Positions 46,213 to 53,960 of a DNA stretch of 64,000 nucleotides are shown here, piece by piece (within the stretch, counting starts at the first letter, position 1; every line of letters starts with the position of its first letter). The position numbers were made by a program, and so were the translations under genes. The DNA lies in NCBI RefSeq assembly GCF_000993785.3, contig NZ_CP009922.3, positions 1,488,001 to 1,552,000 of the forward strand. The letters run 5' to 3'. Below the pieces are notes generated by a model. That model was not told the DNA's origin. It worked only from the letters and a program-made list of their open reading frames with translations, and made no database searches. This DNA is from Streptomyces xiamenensis. Its GTDB lineage: Bacteria; Actinomycetota; Actinomycetes; Streptomycetales; Streptomycetaceae.

Positions 46213-48714
46213 TCACGGGGCGGTGTGCCCGGGCAACGGCATGAGCCGGTCCTCGCCCGGGGCCACCTCGAAGCCGATCCCGTCCAGCTGGCCTCCCCCA
46301 GCCTCCGGCCGGGGGGACCCCCTGGCGAGCTGCACCCGGACCGGCTCCTCCTCCCACGGCGGCACGCCGACCCACAGCTGGCCCGGCTTCATCCGCACCT
46401 GGATGCCGCCGTCGCTCTGGTAGCGCAGCGAGAAGCCGTACTCCGACAGTTCCGGCAGCGGCGCCGGGTCCATCCACAGAACGCCGTCGCGGGTCTCCAG
46501 GCCGGTCAGTCCGCGCTGCAGGAGATCGAGGGTGCCGGCCATGGCGCCCAGATGGATGCCCTCGGCGGTCGTACCGCCCTGGATGTCGGCGACGTCGCTG
46601 GCCAGCGCCTCCTGCAACTGCCCCCAGGCGTCCCGGTGCCGGGCGCGGGCCAGCACCCAGGCGTGCACGAGGCCGCTGAGTGTGGAGCCGTGGCTGGTAC
46701 GGGCCAGGTAGTAGTCGACGGTCCGCCGCCAGGTCGCCTCGTCCAGGTCGTAGCCGAGCCGGCCGAAGAGCCGCCCCAGGTCGCCGGGGGTGAACAGGTA
46801 GCCGAGCATGAGCACATCGGCCTGCTTGGACGCCTGGTAGCGGTTGACGCTGTCGCCGTCCGCCTCCAGGATGCGGTCGAGTCGCCGGATGTCGCCGTGG
46901 CGTTCGCGCAGCGCGACCCAGTCCAGCTCGGCCAGCTCGCCATACCCCTCGAACTGGCTGACCACGCCCCGGTGGAAGGGCACGTGCAGCCGCCGGGAGA
47001 TGTCGTCCCACATCTCGGGCTCGCCGGGGCGCATGTCGATGCGGTCGTAGAGGTCCTCCCGGCGGGAGGCGGGCAGTTCACGCGTGAGTTCCAGCGCCCG
47101 CGCCAGCACCCACGCGGCGGTGACGTTGGTGTAGGCGTTGTCGTCGAGCCCGGGCCGGTCCGCGTCCGGGTACCCCTCGTGGTACTCGTCGGGGCCCACC
47201 ACCCCCAGGATGCGGTAGCGGCCCATGCTCGCGTCGAAGACGGCCGAGTCCGCCCAGAAGCGGGCGATCTGCACCAGCATCTCGGCGCCCTTGGTGTGCA
47301 GGAACTCGGTGTCGCCGCTGGCCTGTCCGTACCGCCACACGTTGTACGCGATGGCCGAGCCGACATGGTGCTGGAGCCGGGAGTGGTCGGGCAGCCAGCG
47401 TCCCGAACGCGGGTTGAGATGCACCTCGGGTGTCTCCTCGCGGCCGTCGCTGCCGCTCTGCCACGGGTAGCGGGCCCCGTCCCGGCCGATCGCGCGGGCG
47501 GCGTGCACCGCCTGCGGCAGCCGCCGGTAGCGGTACATCAGCAGCGCCCGCGACACCTCGGGGAAGTGCAGGTTCAGGTAGGGCAGCACGAACAGTTCGT
47601 CCCAGAAGACGTGCCCGCGGTACGCCTCGCCGTGCAGCCCGCGCGCCGGGACGCCCACGTCCAGGTCGGCGGTGTGCGGGGAGAGCGTCTGGAGCACGTG
47701 GAACAGGTGCAGCCGCAGGATGTGCCCCGCCTCGCCCGGCGCCTCGATGTCCGCGCGCCGCCACAACCGCCCCCAGGCCGCGACGTGCGAACCGAGCAGC
47801 TCGGCGAAGTCCCCCGCCCGGCGGACGCGTTCGACGGCCGCCTCCAGCGGGCCGCTGATCGCCCGGTCGCGGGAGGTGTGCAGGGCGACGGTCTTCTCGA
47901 CGGTGACCGGCTCGCCGGGAGCCAGGGGGACGGTGAGCCGCTGGGCGGCGCGGCGGCCGACCAGCTTGTCGGTGACGGCGATCCGTTCGGGCGGCGGCCC
48001 GCTCACGCAGCGGGTGCGGGCGGCGAGCGCGACGTGGATGGCGGAGCGGGTGGTGCGGCAGTGCAGCCACACCGTGTCGGGCTCCTCCTCCACCACGCCG
48101 GTCCTGACCTGGGTGAGGTGGGCGCTGGCCAGGTCGCGGTAGCGCCGCACCCCGGTGTTGGCGACGGTGCCGTCGATCGCGGAGTCGATCTCGATGGTGC
48201 CGCTCCAGTCCTCGGCGGTGAAGGTGGTGCGCAGCGCCGCCAGATGCGGGTCGCCCATGTGCACCAGGCGGCTCTGCTCGACGCCCAGATGCCGGCCGTG
48301 CGCGTCGCGGAAGCGCAGCGCGCGGTTGAGGGTGCCCTGCCGCAGGTCCAGCCACTGCCGGTAGAGCAGCAGTCCGCCGCGTTCGCGGTCGGGGGAGAAC
48401 CAGCGGCCTGCGGGGCCGTCGTCCGGGTGGACGCGGAAGCGCAGCGGCAGCCAGTTGGGAAGGTTGACGATGTCCTCGTTCTCGATGTCGCGGCCCGCGA
48501 CGTGGGAGGTGAGCCGGTTGTAGCAGCCGGCCGCGTATGTGCCCGGGTAGTGGGCCGCGCCCGCGGTGACCTCGGGGGCGGCACCGCGGGTGGCGAAGTA
48601 GCCGTTGCCCAGGGTGCACAGGGCTTCCCGCAGCCGTTCGGCGCGCGGGTCGTAGCCCTCGTACGCCCAGATCCACTCGTCGGTCAGCCGGCCCAGCTCG
48701 ATGGTGGTCGCCAT
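46213..48714 (-). CDS. glycoside hydrolase family 65 disaccharide phosphorylase
   Basis: The 833-residue protein is a GH65 enzyme of the maltose, trehalose or kojibiose phosphorylase type. It releases beta-glucose 1-phosphate. The catalytic acid is the glutamate in GVVGPDEYHEGY near residue 509. Other family blocks are FWDELFVLPYLNLHFPE and YQASKQADVLMLGY. Disaccharide specificity cannot be fixed by eye. The C-terminal region contains LARGSPRPEAGG from the dispersed element. The ATG at 48714 lies four bases after the stop of the HAD gene, so the two form an operon. Confidence 0.93.
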   Translation of the reverse strand: MATTIELGRLTDEWIWAYEGYDPRAERLREALCTLGNGYFATRGAAPEVTAGAAHYPGTYAAGCYNRLTSHVAGRDIENEDIVNLPNWLPLRFRVHPDDGPAGRWFSPDRERGGLLLYRQWLDLRQGTLNRALRFRDAHGRHLGVEQSRLVHMGDPHLAALRTTFTAEDWSGTIEIDSAIDGTVANTGVRRYRDLASAHLTQVRTGVVEEEPDTVWLHCRTTRSAIHVALAARTRCVSGPPPERIAVTDKLVGRRAAQRLTVPLAPGEPVTVEKTVALHTSRDRAISGPLEAAVERVRRAGDFAELLGSHVAAWGRLWRRADIEAPGEAGHILRLHLFHVLQTLSPHTADLDVGVPARGLHGEAYRGHVFWDELFVLPYLNLHFPEVSRALLMYRYRRLPQAVHAARAIGRDGARYPWQSGSDGREETPEVHLNPRSGRWLPDHSRLQHHVGSAIAYNVWRYGQASGDTEFLHTKGAEMLVQIARFWADSAVFDASMGRYRILGVVGPDEYHEGYPDADRPGLDDNAYTNVTAAWVLARALELTRELPASRREDLYDRIDMRPGEPEMWDDISRRLHVPFHRGVVSQFEGYGELAELDWVALRERHGDIRRLDRILEADGDSVNRYQASKQADVLMLGYLFTPGDLGRLFGRLGYDLDEATWRRTVDYYLARTSHGSTLSGLVHAWVLARARHRDAWGQLQEALASDVADIQGGTTAEGIHLGAMAGTLDLLQRGLTGLETRDGVLWMDPAPLPELSEYGFSLRYQSDGGIQVRMKPGQLWVGVPPWEEEPVRVQLARGSPRPEAGGGQLDGIGFEVAPGEDRLMPLPGHTAP
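46295..46322 (-). repeat. dispersed 28-bp element, copy 2, within the GH65 gene
   Basis: This is an exact copy of the element at 42654-42681, again in the sense orientation of its host gene and read in the same frame (LARGSPRPEAGG). It lies about 36 codons before the GH65 stop, in a linker-like part of the C-terminal domain. Confidence 0.8.
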
Positions 48715-48718
48715 GGGC

Positions 48719-49480
48719 TCACCTCGCCTCGGGGGCCAGCAGTTCGCCGAGGTCGCCCACCACCAGGTCGGCGCCGTGCTCGCGCAGTTCGCCCGCGCTG
48801 ATGGCGGTTGCGGCCCGGTCCACGCCGATGACGAGGGAGAACTCGCCGCGACGGCCCGCCTCGACCCCGGCCAGGGCGTCCTCGACGACGGCGGAGGCGT
48901 CCGGCGGGACGCCCAGGCGGCGGGCGCCCTCCAGGAAGAGCGCGGGGTCGGGCTTGCCGCGCAGCGCCAGGTGCGCGGCGTCGTTGCCGTCGACGACGGT
49001 CTGGAAGAGGGTGCGGACGCCGGTGTGCGCGAGCAGGTCGCGGGCGTGCCGGGAGGAGGAGACGGCGGCGCAGGGGACGCGTTCCTCGTACAGGGCGTGC
49101 AGCAAACGTACGGTGCCGGGCCACGCGTCCACCGAGCCGTCGCCGAGGCGGCGCATGAACTCCTCCTCCTTGCGGGCGGCGACGGCACAGACACTGGCCG
49201 TGCCGGGCGGGTCCTCGGGGTCGCCGAAGGGCAGCCCGATGCCGCGCTGGGTGAGGAAGGAGGCGGCGCCGTCCAGCCGGGACTTGCCGTCGACGTACCG
49301 CCGGTAGTCCTCGGTGGCGTCGAACGGTGCCTGGCCGTGCTCGCGCAGCACCGGGTCGAAGGCGGCCTTCCAGGCGGTGGCGTGTGCGGGGGCCGAGTCG
49401 GTGATGACCCCGTCGGTGTCGAAGACGACGGCCCGGCACGCTTCCAGCTCCGGAACGGTGATGGCACTCATGCTTTCCAT
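48719..49480 (-). CDS. beta-phosphoglucomutase-like HAD hydrolase
   Basis: The 253-residue HAD-superfamily protein has motif I VVFDTDGVITDSAPAHATAW with the nucleophile and acid/base aspartates, motif II CAAVSSSRHA, motif III lysine in RGKPDPALFLEGA, and motif IV VVEDALAGVEAG. These fit beta-phosphoglucomutase, which turns beta-glucose 1-phosphate into glucose 6-phosphate. Coupling to the GH65 phosphorylase four bases downstream strongly supports this. The ATG at 49480 (AGGGG five bases upstream) is preferred to that at 49471. Confidence 0.92.
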   Translation of the reverse strand: MESMSAITVPELEACRAVVFDTDGVITDSAPAHATAWKAAFDPVLREHGQAPFDATEDYRRYVDGKSRLDGAASFLTQRGIGLPFGDPEDPPGTASVCAVAARKEEEFMRRLGDGSVDAWPGTVRLLHALYEERVPCAAVSSSRHARDLLAHTGVRTLFQTVVDGNDAAHLALRGKPDPALFLEGARRLGVPPDASAVVEDALAGVEAGRRGEFSLVIGVDRAATAISAGELREHGADLVVGDLGELLAPEAR

Positions 49481-49521
49481 GGGAACCCCTGTTCGCCTGG
49501 TCGGCAACGGCAGCCGGGTGC

Positions 49522-49560
49522 GGGACGGGCGCGGGAGGGTCGGGGACGGGCACGGGAGGG
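49522..49560. repeat. two 18-bp G-rich direct repeats
   Basis: GGGACGGGCGCGGGAGGG (49522-49539) recurs with one change at 49543-49560, a 21-base offset. The G-triplets could form a G-quadruplex on the plus strand, just upstream of the HAD-GH65 operon start. Confidence 0.5.
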
Positions 49561-49599
49561 GTGGTGCGGGACGCGGGCCGGCGCTGACCGGCAGCCCGG

Positions 49600-50286
49600 T
49601 CACCGGGCCTGGATCTCGCTCCCGGAGACCCGTTCGGCCCGGATCCGCACCCACAGCTGGCGGTCGCTGCCGGCCCACGATTCGGTGTGCGCGGCCTCGT
49701 CCAGCTGCCGGCGGGTCTCCTCGTCGGTGACCAGGGAGGCGCGGCCGACGATGAGCACGCTCCATGCCTCACTGCGTGCCTCGTCGATGTGATCGACCTC
49801 GAAGGCGACCTCGTGGCCGGCGGCGGAGGCGACGGGAGAGTCGGGGGAGGTGCGCAGCACGACGCTGTCGCCGACGATGGAGTAGTTGACGGGGTAAATA
49901 CCGGGTCCGTGCTCGTTCTCGACGCCGATCCGGCCCACCCCGTACTGTGGGATGCGGGCCCGGGACGCCGTGGCGTCGAGGGCTACCAGTTTCGCCTCGC
50001 GGTTGGCGTGGCCACCGCCCGAGGACAGGTCCGAGCCGGTCAGCTCGGCGACGGTGGTGTCCAGGGCGCGGGCGACCCGGGTCAGTGAGCTGAAGCTGGG
50101 CGAGGCCGCGTGCTCCTCCAGGTACGCCAGGTACTCGGGGGCGACCCCGGCCCGGTCGGCGACGTCCTCGCGGCTGAGTCCGAGCCGTTCGCGCAGCATG
50201 ACGACACGGCGTCCGATGTCACTGCGGTGCTGCGACGGCTGCGACGGCTGTTGCGGGCGCGGTTGCCGGTGCCGTGGTCCTGCCAT
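49600..50286 (-). CDS. XRE helix-turn-helix fused to a pyridoxamine-phosphate-oxidase-like domain
   Basis: The 228-residue fusion has an XRE/Cro helix-turn-helix at residues about 22-80 (IGRRVVMLRERLGLSREDVA, then GVAPEYLAYLEEH). A split-barrel flavin- or F420-binding domain follows from about 95 (RIGVENEHGPGIYPVNYSIV, VAFEVDHIDEARSEAWSVLI). This fusion is common in Streptomyces and may link flavin redox state to DNA binding. The N-terminal 20 residues are Gln/Pro-rich. Targets are unknown. Confidence 0.9.
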   Translation of the reverse strand: MAGPRHRQPRPQQPSQPSQHRSDIGRRVVMLRERLGLSREDVADRAGVAPEYLAYLEEHAASPSFSSLTRVARALDTTVAELTGSDLSSGGGHANREAKLVALDATASRARIPQYGVGRIGVENEHGPGIYPVNYSIVGDSVVLRTSPDSPVASAAGHEVAFEVDHIDEARSEAWSVLIVGRASLVTDEETRRQLDEAAHTESWAGSDRQLWVRIRAERVSGSEIQAR

Positions 50287-50383
50287 GCGCGACCACCTCC
50301 CTCACCTCTCCAGCATCGCGCCCGGGTGCGGGGACCGCTCGTCGATCACGCGGTCACGGGGCCGGCGCCCGGGGCACCGGGGC

Positions 50384-50917
50384 TCAGAACTCGTCGTACG
50401 GCTCCCCGTCGGCGTTGATCAGGAGGTGGCCGGGGCTGGTCCTGGCCATGGCGTCCCGCAGCCCGGTCAGCAGCGCGACCCGGTCGGGGCGGCCGAGCCC
50501 CAGGGCGCGGGCGGCGGACTGGCCGCCGCTCGCGGCGAACTCGGGAAGCTCGGCCAGTTCCTCGTCGAGTTCGGCGAGCACCTCGGCGACGGGACGGGCC
50601 CGGCCGCGCGCGCTCAGGTGGAGGTACTCCTTCCAGAAGGGCACCCCGGCCATCAGCTCCAGGGCGGCGCGCAGCGAGTCGGCGATCAGCGCGCACTCGC
50701 CCTCGGAGGAGGCGTAGAGCACGGCGGTGCCGTCGACCAGGAAGTAGCTGCCGCCGGCGCCGCAGCCGGCGACGGGCACGAGGGTGGCGCCCGACCGCAG
50801 GGACAGCCCTGGCTCCACCGGGTCCAGACGAGTCACGTCGAAGTCGCAGGGCCACTCGAAGTACCGGAACAGCTCGGGCCGTTCGGCTATTCTCGCCAGC
50901 AGCTCGGGGTCGCTCAT
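50384..50917 (-). CDS. conserved-looking hypothetical protein, possibly SUKH-like
   Basis: The 177-residue soluble protein starts SDPELLARIAERPELFRYFE. A central beta-rich part contains VPVAGCGAGGSYFLVDGTAV, followed by helices. The pattern of Gly-Gly-x-aromatic followed by a strand and helix is reminiscent of SUKH/SMI1 immunity-type proteins, but the match is weak. No toxin gene is adjacent. I do not assign a function. Confidence 0.7.
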   Translation of the reverse strand: MSDPELLARIAERPELFRYFEWPCDFDVTRLDPVEPGLSLRSGATLVPVAGCGAGGSYFLVDGTAVLYASSEGECALIADSLRAALELMAGVPFWKEYLHLSARGRARPVAEVLAELDEELAELPEFAASGGQSAARALGLGRPDRVALLTGLRDAMARTSPGHLLINADGEPYDEF

Positions 50918-51025
50918 GGGGCGAACGCTACGCCAGTCGGCCCGCCTCGGAGGAGCCCTTGGCCCGACAGCCGGTGATGAGGCGGGACGGCCGGAGCCCG
51001 GGCGGGAACGGGGTGGACCGCCCCG

Positions 51026-51508
51026 TCATCCGTTGCGGACCTCGGTGACGGTGACGGCGAACACCGGGTGGTCGGGGGCGGCGCGGCGCAGTTCCTCGGT
51101 GGTCGAGTCGGGGCCGACACCGTTGAAGAAGGCGCCGGTCTCGGCCTTCCAGCGCTTGAGGTAGGCGCGCAGCAGCTCCGGCTTGTCGTCGTCGGCGACC
51201 TCGGTGGCGGTGAACACCTCCACCTTCTTGCCGAGGCGCAGTTCGCCGCCGCCGACCACCCGCATGTTGCGGGTCCACTGGACGTGGCCGCGCGGGGCCA
51301 CCAGATACAGCTGCCCGTCGTACCGGAGCGGGTTGACGGGGGTACGGCGCCACTCGCCGCTCGTGCGGCCGCGCACGGCCAGCACGCGGGAGCCACGGAC
51401 GCTGATGCCGCGCCGCGTGAGCCACGCCATCAGGGGGTTGAACACCTTGTTGGTGAGCCACCCGGGCTGCTTCACGTGGACGGTCCGCTCCGGCCGCTGC
51501 TCGCTCAT
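51026..51508 (-). CDS. F420-dependent (Ddn-type) nitroreductase-family oxidoreductase
   Basis: The 160-residue split-barrel protein fits the deazaflavin-dependent nitroreductase family: VKQPGWLTNKVFNPLMAWLT, RGRTSGEWRRTPVNPLRYDG and LVAPRGHVQWTRNMRVVGGG. These bind coenzyme F420H2 and reduce quinones or nitroaromatics. It is divergent from a TetR gene with shared operators, so expression is probably inducible by a toxic substrate. The ATG at 51508 follows an AAGGGGAAGTGCC leader. Confidence 0.9.
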   Translation of the reverse strand: MSEQRPERTVHVKQPGWLTNKVFNPLMAWLTRRGISVRGSRVLAVRGRTSGEWRRTPVNPLRYDGQLYLVAPRGHVQWTRNMRVVGGGELRLGKKVEVFTATEVADDDKPELLRAYLKRWKAETGAFFNGVGPDSTTEELRRAAPDHPVFAVTVTEVRNG

Positions 51509-51529
51509 GGCACTTCCCCTTCTCGCTTC

Positions 51530-51597
51530 GAGAGCACTGCTCTCACTTGAGAGCAATAGTTGCACTATCACCGCACACAAGCAAGAGCACTGCTCTC
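51530..51597. promoter_or_regulatory. paired 15-bp palindromes, candidate TetR operators
   Basis: GAGAGCACTGCTCTC at 51530-51544 is a perfect palindrome around one central base. A copy with one change lies at 51583-51597, and a GAGAGCA half-site at 51549-51555. They flank both starts of the divergent TetR and F420-oxidoreductase genes, 53 bases (about five helical turns) apart. Confidence 0.8.
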
Positions 51598-51619
51598 GAA
51601 ACAGTGGCAGAATGTTCGT

Positions 51620-52327
51620 ATGACAGCGATCAGAGGAGCCAGGGAACGCGCCCGGCGCGAGGTGACGGCCGCCATCAAGAACGAGGCCCGGGCGCAGCTG
51701 GCCGCCGATGGGGCCGCCAAGCTCTCCCTGCGTGCCGTCGCCCGCGAGCTGGGCATGGCCTCATCCGCCCTCTACCGCTACTTCCCCAGCCGCGACGACC
51801 TGCTGACCGCGCTCATCATCGACGCGTACGACATGGTCGGTGAAGCCGCCGAGAGCGCCCTGGCGGCCGCTCCGCCGTCCCGCCCCCCGCTGGAGCGCTG
51901 GCTGGCCGTCTGCCACGCCGTACGGGAGTGGGCGCTCGCCCACCCGCACGAGTACGCGCTCATCTACGGCTCGCCCATCCCCGGCTACGCCGCCCCCGCG
52001 TCCACCGTCGGACCGGCGTCCCGGGTCGCCCTCACCCTGATCGCCGTCATCGCCGACACCCACGCGCGCGGCGACCTGGCCCCGCCCGCCAACAGCCGGC
52101 CGCACGACGTCGTCACCCCGGAACTCACCCAGTACACCCGGACCATGCCGCCCGAGGCGGCCCCCGCCCTGATCACCGCGTGGACCACGCTCTTCGGCCT
52201 GATCAGCTTCGAACTCTTCGGCCACTTCCACAACGTGGTGCGCGACCCCGGGGAGTTCCTCACCCGCACCATGACCGCGCGGGCCGGGGACGTGGGCCTC
52301 CCCGGTACCGGGCCGGACAAGCCCTGA
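51620..52327 (+). CDS. TetR/AcrR-family transcriptional regulator
   Basis: The 235-residue protein has the TetR helix-turn-helix at residues about 10-60 (AAKLSLRAVARELGMASSAL, then YRYFPSRDDLLTALI). The WHG-type C-terminal ligand domain contains LIYGSPIPGYAAP. It probably represses itself and the divergent F420-dependent oxidoreductase through the paired palindromes. The ATG at 51620 lies 22 bases after the second palindrome. Confidence 0.93.
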   Translation: MTAIRGARERARREVTAAIKNEARAQLAADGAAKLSLRAVARELGMASSALYRYFPSRDDLLTALIIDAYDMVGEAAESALAAAPPSRPPLERWLAVCHAVREWALAHPHEYALIYGSPIPGYAAPASTVGPASRVALTLIAVIADTHARGDLAPPANSRPHDVVTPELTQYTRTMPPEAAPALITAWTTLFGLISFELFGHFHNVVRDPGEFLTRTMTARAGDVGLPGTGPDKP

Positions 52328-52345
52328 GCCCCGCCCCGGCGGCCA

Positions 52346-52377
52346 CCGGCCGATGACCCCGCGGGGTCATCGGCCGG
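52346..52377. terminator. bidirectional terminator, perfect 32-bp palindrome
   Basis: The 32 bases are fully self-complementary, giving a 14-bp stem with a CGCG loop. They lie between the convergent TetR and xylanase genes, as expected for a shared terminator. Confidence 0.8.
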
Positions 52378-52402
52378 CGCCGTCCCGCGGCAAGGGCCAG
52401 GC

Positions 52403-53824
52403 TCAGGCGGTTCCCGCCGTGCAGGCGGTGCCGTTCAGGCTCACCACCGGGGCCGAGTAGACCGCCCCGCTGTTGGTCTGGAAGCCGAAGCTGAACGTGC
52501 CGCCCGCCGGCACCGTGGCGTTGTGGGCCACGTTGCGCGCGGTCACCGTCGTCCCGGACTGGGTGAGCTGGGTGTTCCACGAGCTGGTCACCGACTCGCC
52601 CGCCGGGAGAGCGAACGTCGCCGTCCAGCCGTTCAGCGCCTGCCGGGCGGTCACCCGCACCTCCACCACGGACCCGGCGTTCCACCGGTTGGCCACCTGG
52701 TAGGCGGCCGTGCAGTCCGCGCCCGGCCCGGGCCCCGGATCGCCGCCGCCCGGCGAGCCGCCGAACGCCGTCAGGATCCCGTTGTAGGCCGGCTTCGGCT
52801 GGTAGTTGTCGTCGTAGGGCAGCGCCGCGCCCTCCCCCGGGAAGGTGCCCGGCACCCACGAGTCACGGTCGCTGAAGCCCCACACCGTGACGCCCGAGCA
52901 GCGCGAGACGTTCAGGCACGCCTGCACCACCTGCGCGAACTGCTGGGACTGCCGCTGCAGTTTGGCCGCGTCGGAGGGCGTCCGCATGCGGATGTCCAGT
53001 TCGGTGACCACCACCTCCACGCCCAGATCCGCGAACCGCTGCAGGTTGGCCTGGTAGTCGCTGGGCAGCTGGTCCAGGATGAGATGCGACTGGAAACCGA
53101 CCCCGTCGATGGGCACGCCCTGGGCACGCAGATCACGCACCAGGTTGTACATGCCGTTGCTCTTCGCGTTGATGCCGTCGGTGTTGTAGTCGTTGATGAA
53201 CAGCTTGGCGTTCGGGTCGGCCGCCCGCGCCGCGCGGAACGCGTTGGCGATGTAGTCGCGCCCCAGCACCTGGTACCACTTGGAGTTGCGCAGCGAACCG
53301 TCCTCGTTGAACGCCTCGTTCACCACGTCCCAGCGGTTGATCTGGCCGCGGTAGCGGCCCATCACCGTGGAGATGTGGGTGTTCATGATCTGGTTCATCT
53401 CGGTGCCGCTGAAGTTGCCGTTCTGGAGCCAGCCCGGCATCTGGCTGTGCCACACCAGGGTGTGCCCGTACACCTGCTGGCTGTTGGCCTGCGCGAACTG
53501 CATGAGCCGGTCCGGGGCCGCCCAGTTGAACGTGCCGCGCTGCGGCTGGATGGCGTCCCACTTCATGGCGTTCTCGGCGGTGACGCTGCTGAACTCGCGC
53601 GCCGCGATCCCGTTGTACGTGGCGTCGCTGAGCCGGTGGTCGGCGATCGCCGTTCCGATGAATTTGCCGCTTGTTGACGCGGCTTCGCGTAAGGTCGCCA
53701 ACTGAGCCGATGGCGATTCTTCCACCGACGTCTGGGATGCCTGTGCGCCGCCGTGCAACGCCGCACCGGAGAGCAGGACTCCGGCGGCGATGACGACCGC
53801 GGCTCTGCGCATCAGGGGAAACAT
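52403..53824 (-). CDS. secreted endo-1,4-beta-xylanase, GH10 with CBM2
   Basis: The 473-residue enzyme has a signal peptide (MRRAAVVIAAGVLLSGAALH, cleavage near AQA), then a GH10 catalytic domain with TAENAMKWDAIQPQRG, acid/base glutamate in WDVVNEAFNED (near residue 168) and nucleophile in VVTELDIRM (near 272). A short Gly/Pro linker leads to a C-terminal family 2 carbohydrate-binding module (CTAAYQVANRWNAGSVVEV to LNGTACTAG). It cuts xylan outside the cell. The ATG at 53824 is chosen after AGGGA. It is divergent from the LacI regulator. Confidence 0.96.
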   Translation of the reverse strand: MFPLMRRAAVVIAAGVLLSGAALHGGAQASQTSVEESPSAQLATLREAASTSGKFIGTAIADHRLSDATYNGIAAREFSSVTAENAMKWDAIQPQRGTFNWAAPDRLMQFAQANSQQVYGHTLVWHSQMPGWLQNGNFSGTEMNQIMNTHISTVMGRYRGQINRWDVVNEAFNEDGSLRNSKWYQVLGRDYIANAFRAARAADPNAKLFINDYNTDGINAKSNGMYNLVRDLRAQGVPIDGVGFQSHLILDQLPSDYQANLQRFADLGVEVVVTELDIRMRTPSDAAKLQRQSQQFAQVVQACLNVSRCSGVTVWGFSDRDSWVPGTFPGEGAALPYDDNYQPKPAYNGILTAFGGSPGGGDPGPGPGADCTAAYQVANRWNAGSVVEVRVTARQALNGWTATFALPAGESVTSSWNTQLTQSGTTVTARNVAHNATVPAGGTFSFGFQTNSGAVYSAPVVSLNGTACTAGTA

Positions 53825-53868
53825 GGCCGTCCCTTTCCTTGTCATGCCCCCGCAGGCTGACGGGACCG

Positions 53869-53896
53869 TTGTAAGGGTGACCATGGCGGACGTCAA
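53869..53896 (-). promoter_or_regulatory. probable xylanase promoter
   Basis: On the minus strand TTGACG (53896-53891) and TTACAA (53874-53869) are spaced by 16 bases, about 45 bases before the xylanase ATG. The inverted repeat at 53902-53927 lies directly upstream. Confidence 0.5.
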
Positions 53897-53899
53897 CCC

Positions 53900-53927
53900 T
53901 TCCGGAATAATGTTGAAAAACTTCCGG
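53900..53927. promoter_or_regulatory. inverted repeat in the xylanase/LacI gap
   Basis: CCGGAA (53902-53907) and TTCCGG (53922-53927) pair perfectly around a 14-base AT-rich spacer, and TTCCGGAA (53900-53907) is itself a palindrome. It is a candidate site for the LacI regulator encoded at 53961. Confidence 0.45.
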
Positions 53928-53960
53928 CGGGAGTCGGACGTCGTCAGAAAGCAGGGGAAC

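Noticed and set aside
52346-52377. Perfect 32-bp palindrome as an operator or recombination site
   Set aside because: It lies between the ends of two convergent genes, the normal place for a bidirectional terminator.
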